Shown here piece by piece: positions 63,285 through 64,000 of a DNA stretch of 64,000 nt. The translations under genes were made by a program, and so were the position numbers. Position 1 is the stretch's first letter; each line of letters begins with the position of its first letter. The stretch is from positions 20,212,001 through 20,276,000 of the forward strand of contig OX031059.1 of the NCBI GenBank assembly GCA_943736015.1, written 5' to 3'. The notes under the pieces were generated by a model. The model made no database searches. It saw only the letters and a program-made list of their open reading frames with translations, and was not told where the DNA came from. The stretch comes from Tridacna crocea (taxonomy: Eukaryota > Mollusca > Bivalvia > Cardiida > Cardiidae).

Positions 63285-63514
63285 CCCTTTCCCAAACAAT
63301 CGCTGGTTTTTACGACCTTGGGCTAGAAGCCTTTTGAAAACATAGTGGGAAAAGGAGAAAATGCTGGTAACCAGCATTTTCTCCTTTTCCCACAATGTTT
63401 TCTATCCTGCCGGAGACAAATTTCATTTTTTGAGTTGCGTTTAATTTGTCGTCTGCAAGAGCAGTGAATTTGGACCAGTCTATTTTTTTTTTTTTTTTTT
63501 CGTTTGGTAAAGAG
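63285..63514 (+). mobile_element. HPA MITE with poly-T expansion
   Basis: CCCTTTCCCAAACAATCGCT start, HPA-1 palindrome at about 63337-63402, T20 run at 63483 near the distal end, TTAA 63515-63518. A truncated minus copy follows (63519-63662). Confidence 0.83.
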
Positions 63515-63677
63515 TTAACAAAGCACTTGCAGGCGACAACTTAAGTAGAGACTCAAATGATAGAATACCCTTTGAAATGGTTGCAAACAGTATGGGGAAC
63601 AGGAGATAAATCTGGTTATGAGCGTTTTTACTCCTTTCTAGGACGATTTTGAAAGCGCCGTTTACACACACAGAGCC

Positions 63678-63706
63678 CCCCCCCCCCCCCCACACACACA
63701 CACACA
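63678..63706. repeat. C run and (AC)n microsatellite
   Basis: C13 followed by about eight CA units. From 63707 to the window end no feature is certain. Confidence 0.85.
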
Positions 63707-64000
63707 AATGATTTTTTTTATATAGAAAATTGGCTAGTGACGTATTGCAGGCACCTTTTGGTGGCAATAGAAGACTTTATAAAAGATTGTAGCAAAACGA
63801 AAATTGGATTGTAACGAGAAAGTTTTTCGAGCAGGTAATAAGCTAGTTTTCTTTTTCTCCACAATGGTTTAACGTATACAGGTACTAAACTGTAATTCGT
63901 GTTCATGACTAATATTAAGAGTACTTAAGGTAATCTTTAAGAAATTCATTTCAGGGGCCTATGAGACCCCTTATATAAAATCCCTCACCAGACAATCATC

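Overview
Eukaryotic nuclear DNA, most likely from a bivalve mollusc. The window is AT-rich and crowded with short non-autonomous DNA transposons and tRNA-derived SINE heads. Several palindromic cores (GTGTAGATCAAGATCAGACT; AAGTGTCGTCTCGGATCAGC; the TTAGCCAATCAGA hairpin) look to me like repeats abundant in heterodont bivalve genomes. That assignment rests on recall, not on a search. There are no bacterial operons, no rRNA and no intact tRNA gene.

One convincing protein-coding gene is present: a 497-codon, uninterrupted sterol delta-7 reductase (7-dehydrocholesterol reductase family) at 16788-18281 on +. A 3' splice site lies just upstream, so at least one 5' non-coding exon is expected to the left, and an AATAAA follows the stop. 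Its motifs read like the plant/protist (DWF5-type) branch of the family rather than the vertebrate branch.

Everything else is repeat-derived. Family names here are mine. HPA: about sixty copies and fragments of a ~220 bp element with TTAA target duplications, CCC(T/A)TTACC or CCCTTTCCC ends and a central ~65 bp palindrome; '+' is the orientation that begins CCCATTACCACACAATCCC and ends GTCGTTTGGTAAAGAG. HPA-1 has loop CTGGTAACCAG. HPA-2 has TTTCCCAAAC ends and usually loop CTCGTAACGAG. HPA-3 begins CCCTTTACCCCATAAGG and has loop CTCGTCACGAG. HPB: ~180-225 bp, TTAA target, core GATCAAGATCAGACTGCAC and its complement. Other TTAA-flanked families are F7 (ends GGTAAGACCTGTGTAAT), F8 (ends GGTCTATG) and L (ends AGGTGGG). 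F3, F4, F5, F6 and F9 are further palindromic or dispersed repeats.

Layout: 1-16.6 kb is repeat mosaic with contiguous MITE runs (11.8-13.2 kb, 14.2-15.1 kb). 16.7-18.4 kb is the reductase gene. 18.4-52 kb is dense HPA/HPB mosaic with MULE-like and long inverted-repeat elements (42.5 kb, 47.8 kb). 52.6-55.2 kb is a complete 2.6 kb foldback element with a 5 bp target duplication. 55.2-57.2 kb is low in repeats. 57.2-64 kb is again HPA-rich and holds a Tc1/mariner deletion relic at 59.8 kb.

The most interesting non-genic signal is the behaviour of the HPA palindrome. Substitutions occur in matched pairs in both arms, reciprocal head-head and tail-tail recombinants exist, and arm deletions stop at or near the loop. 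Together these suggest extrusion, template switching or arm-to-arm conversion in vivo.
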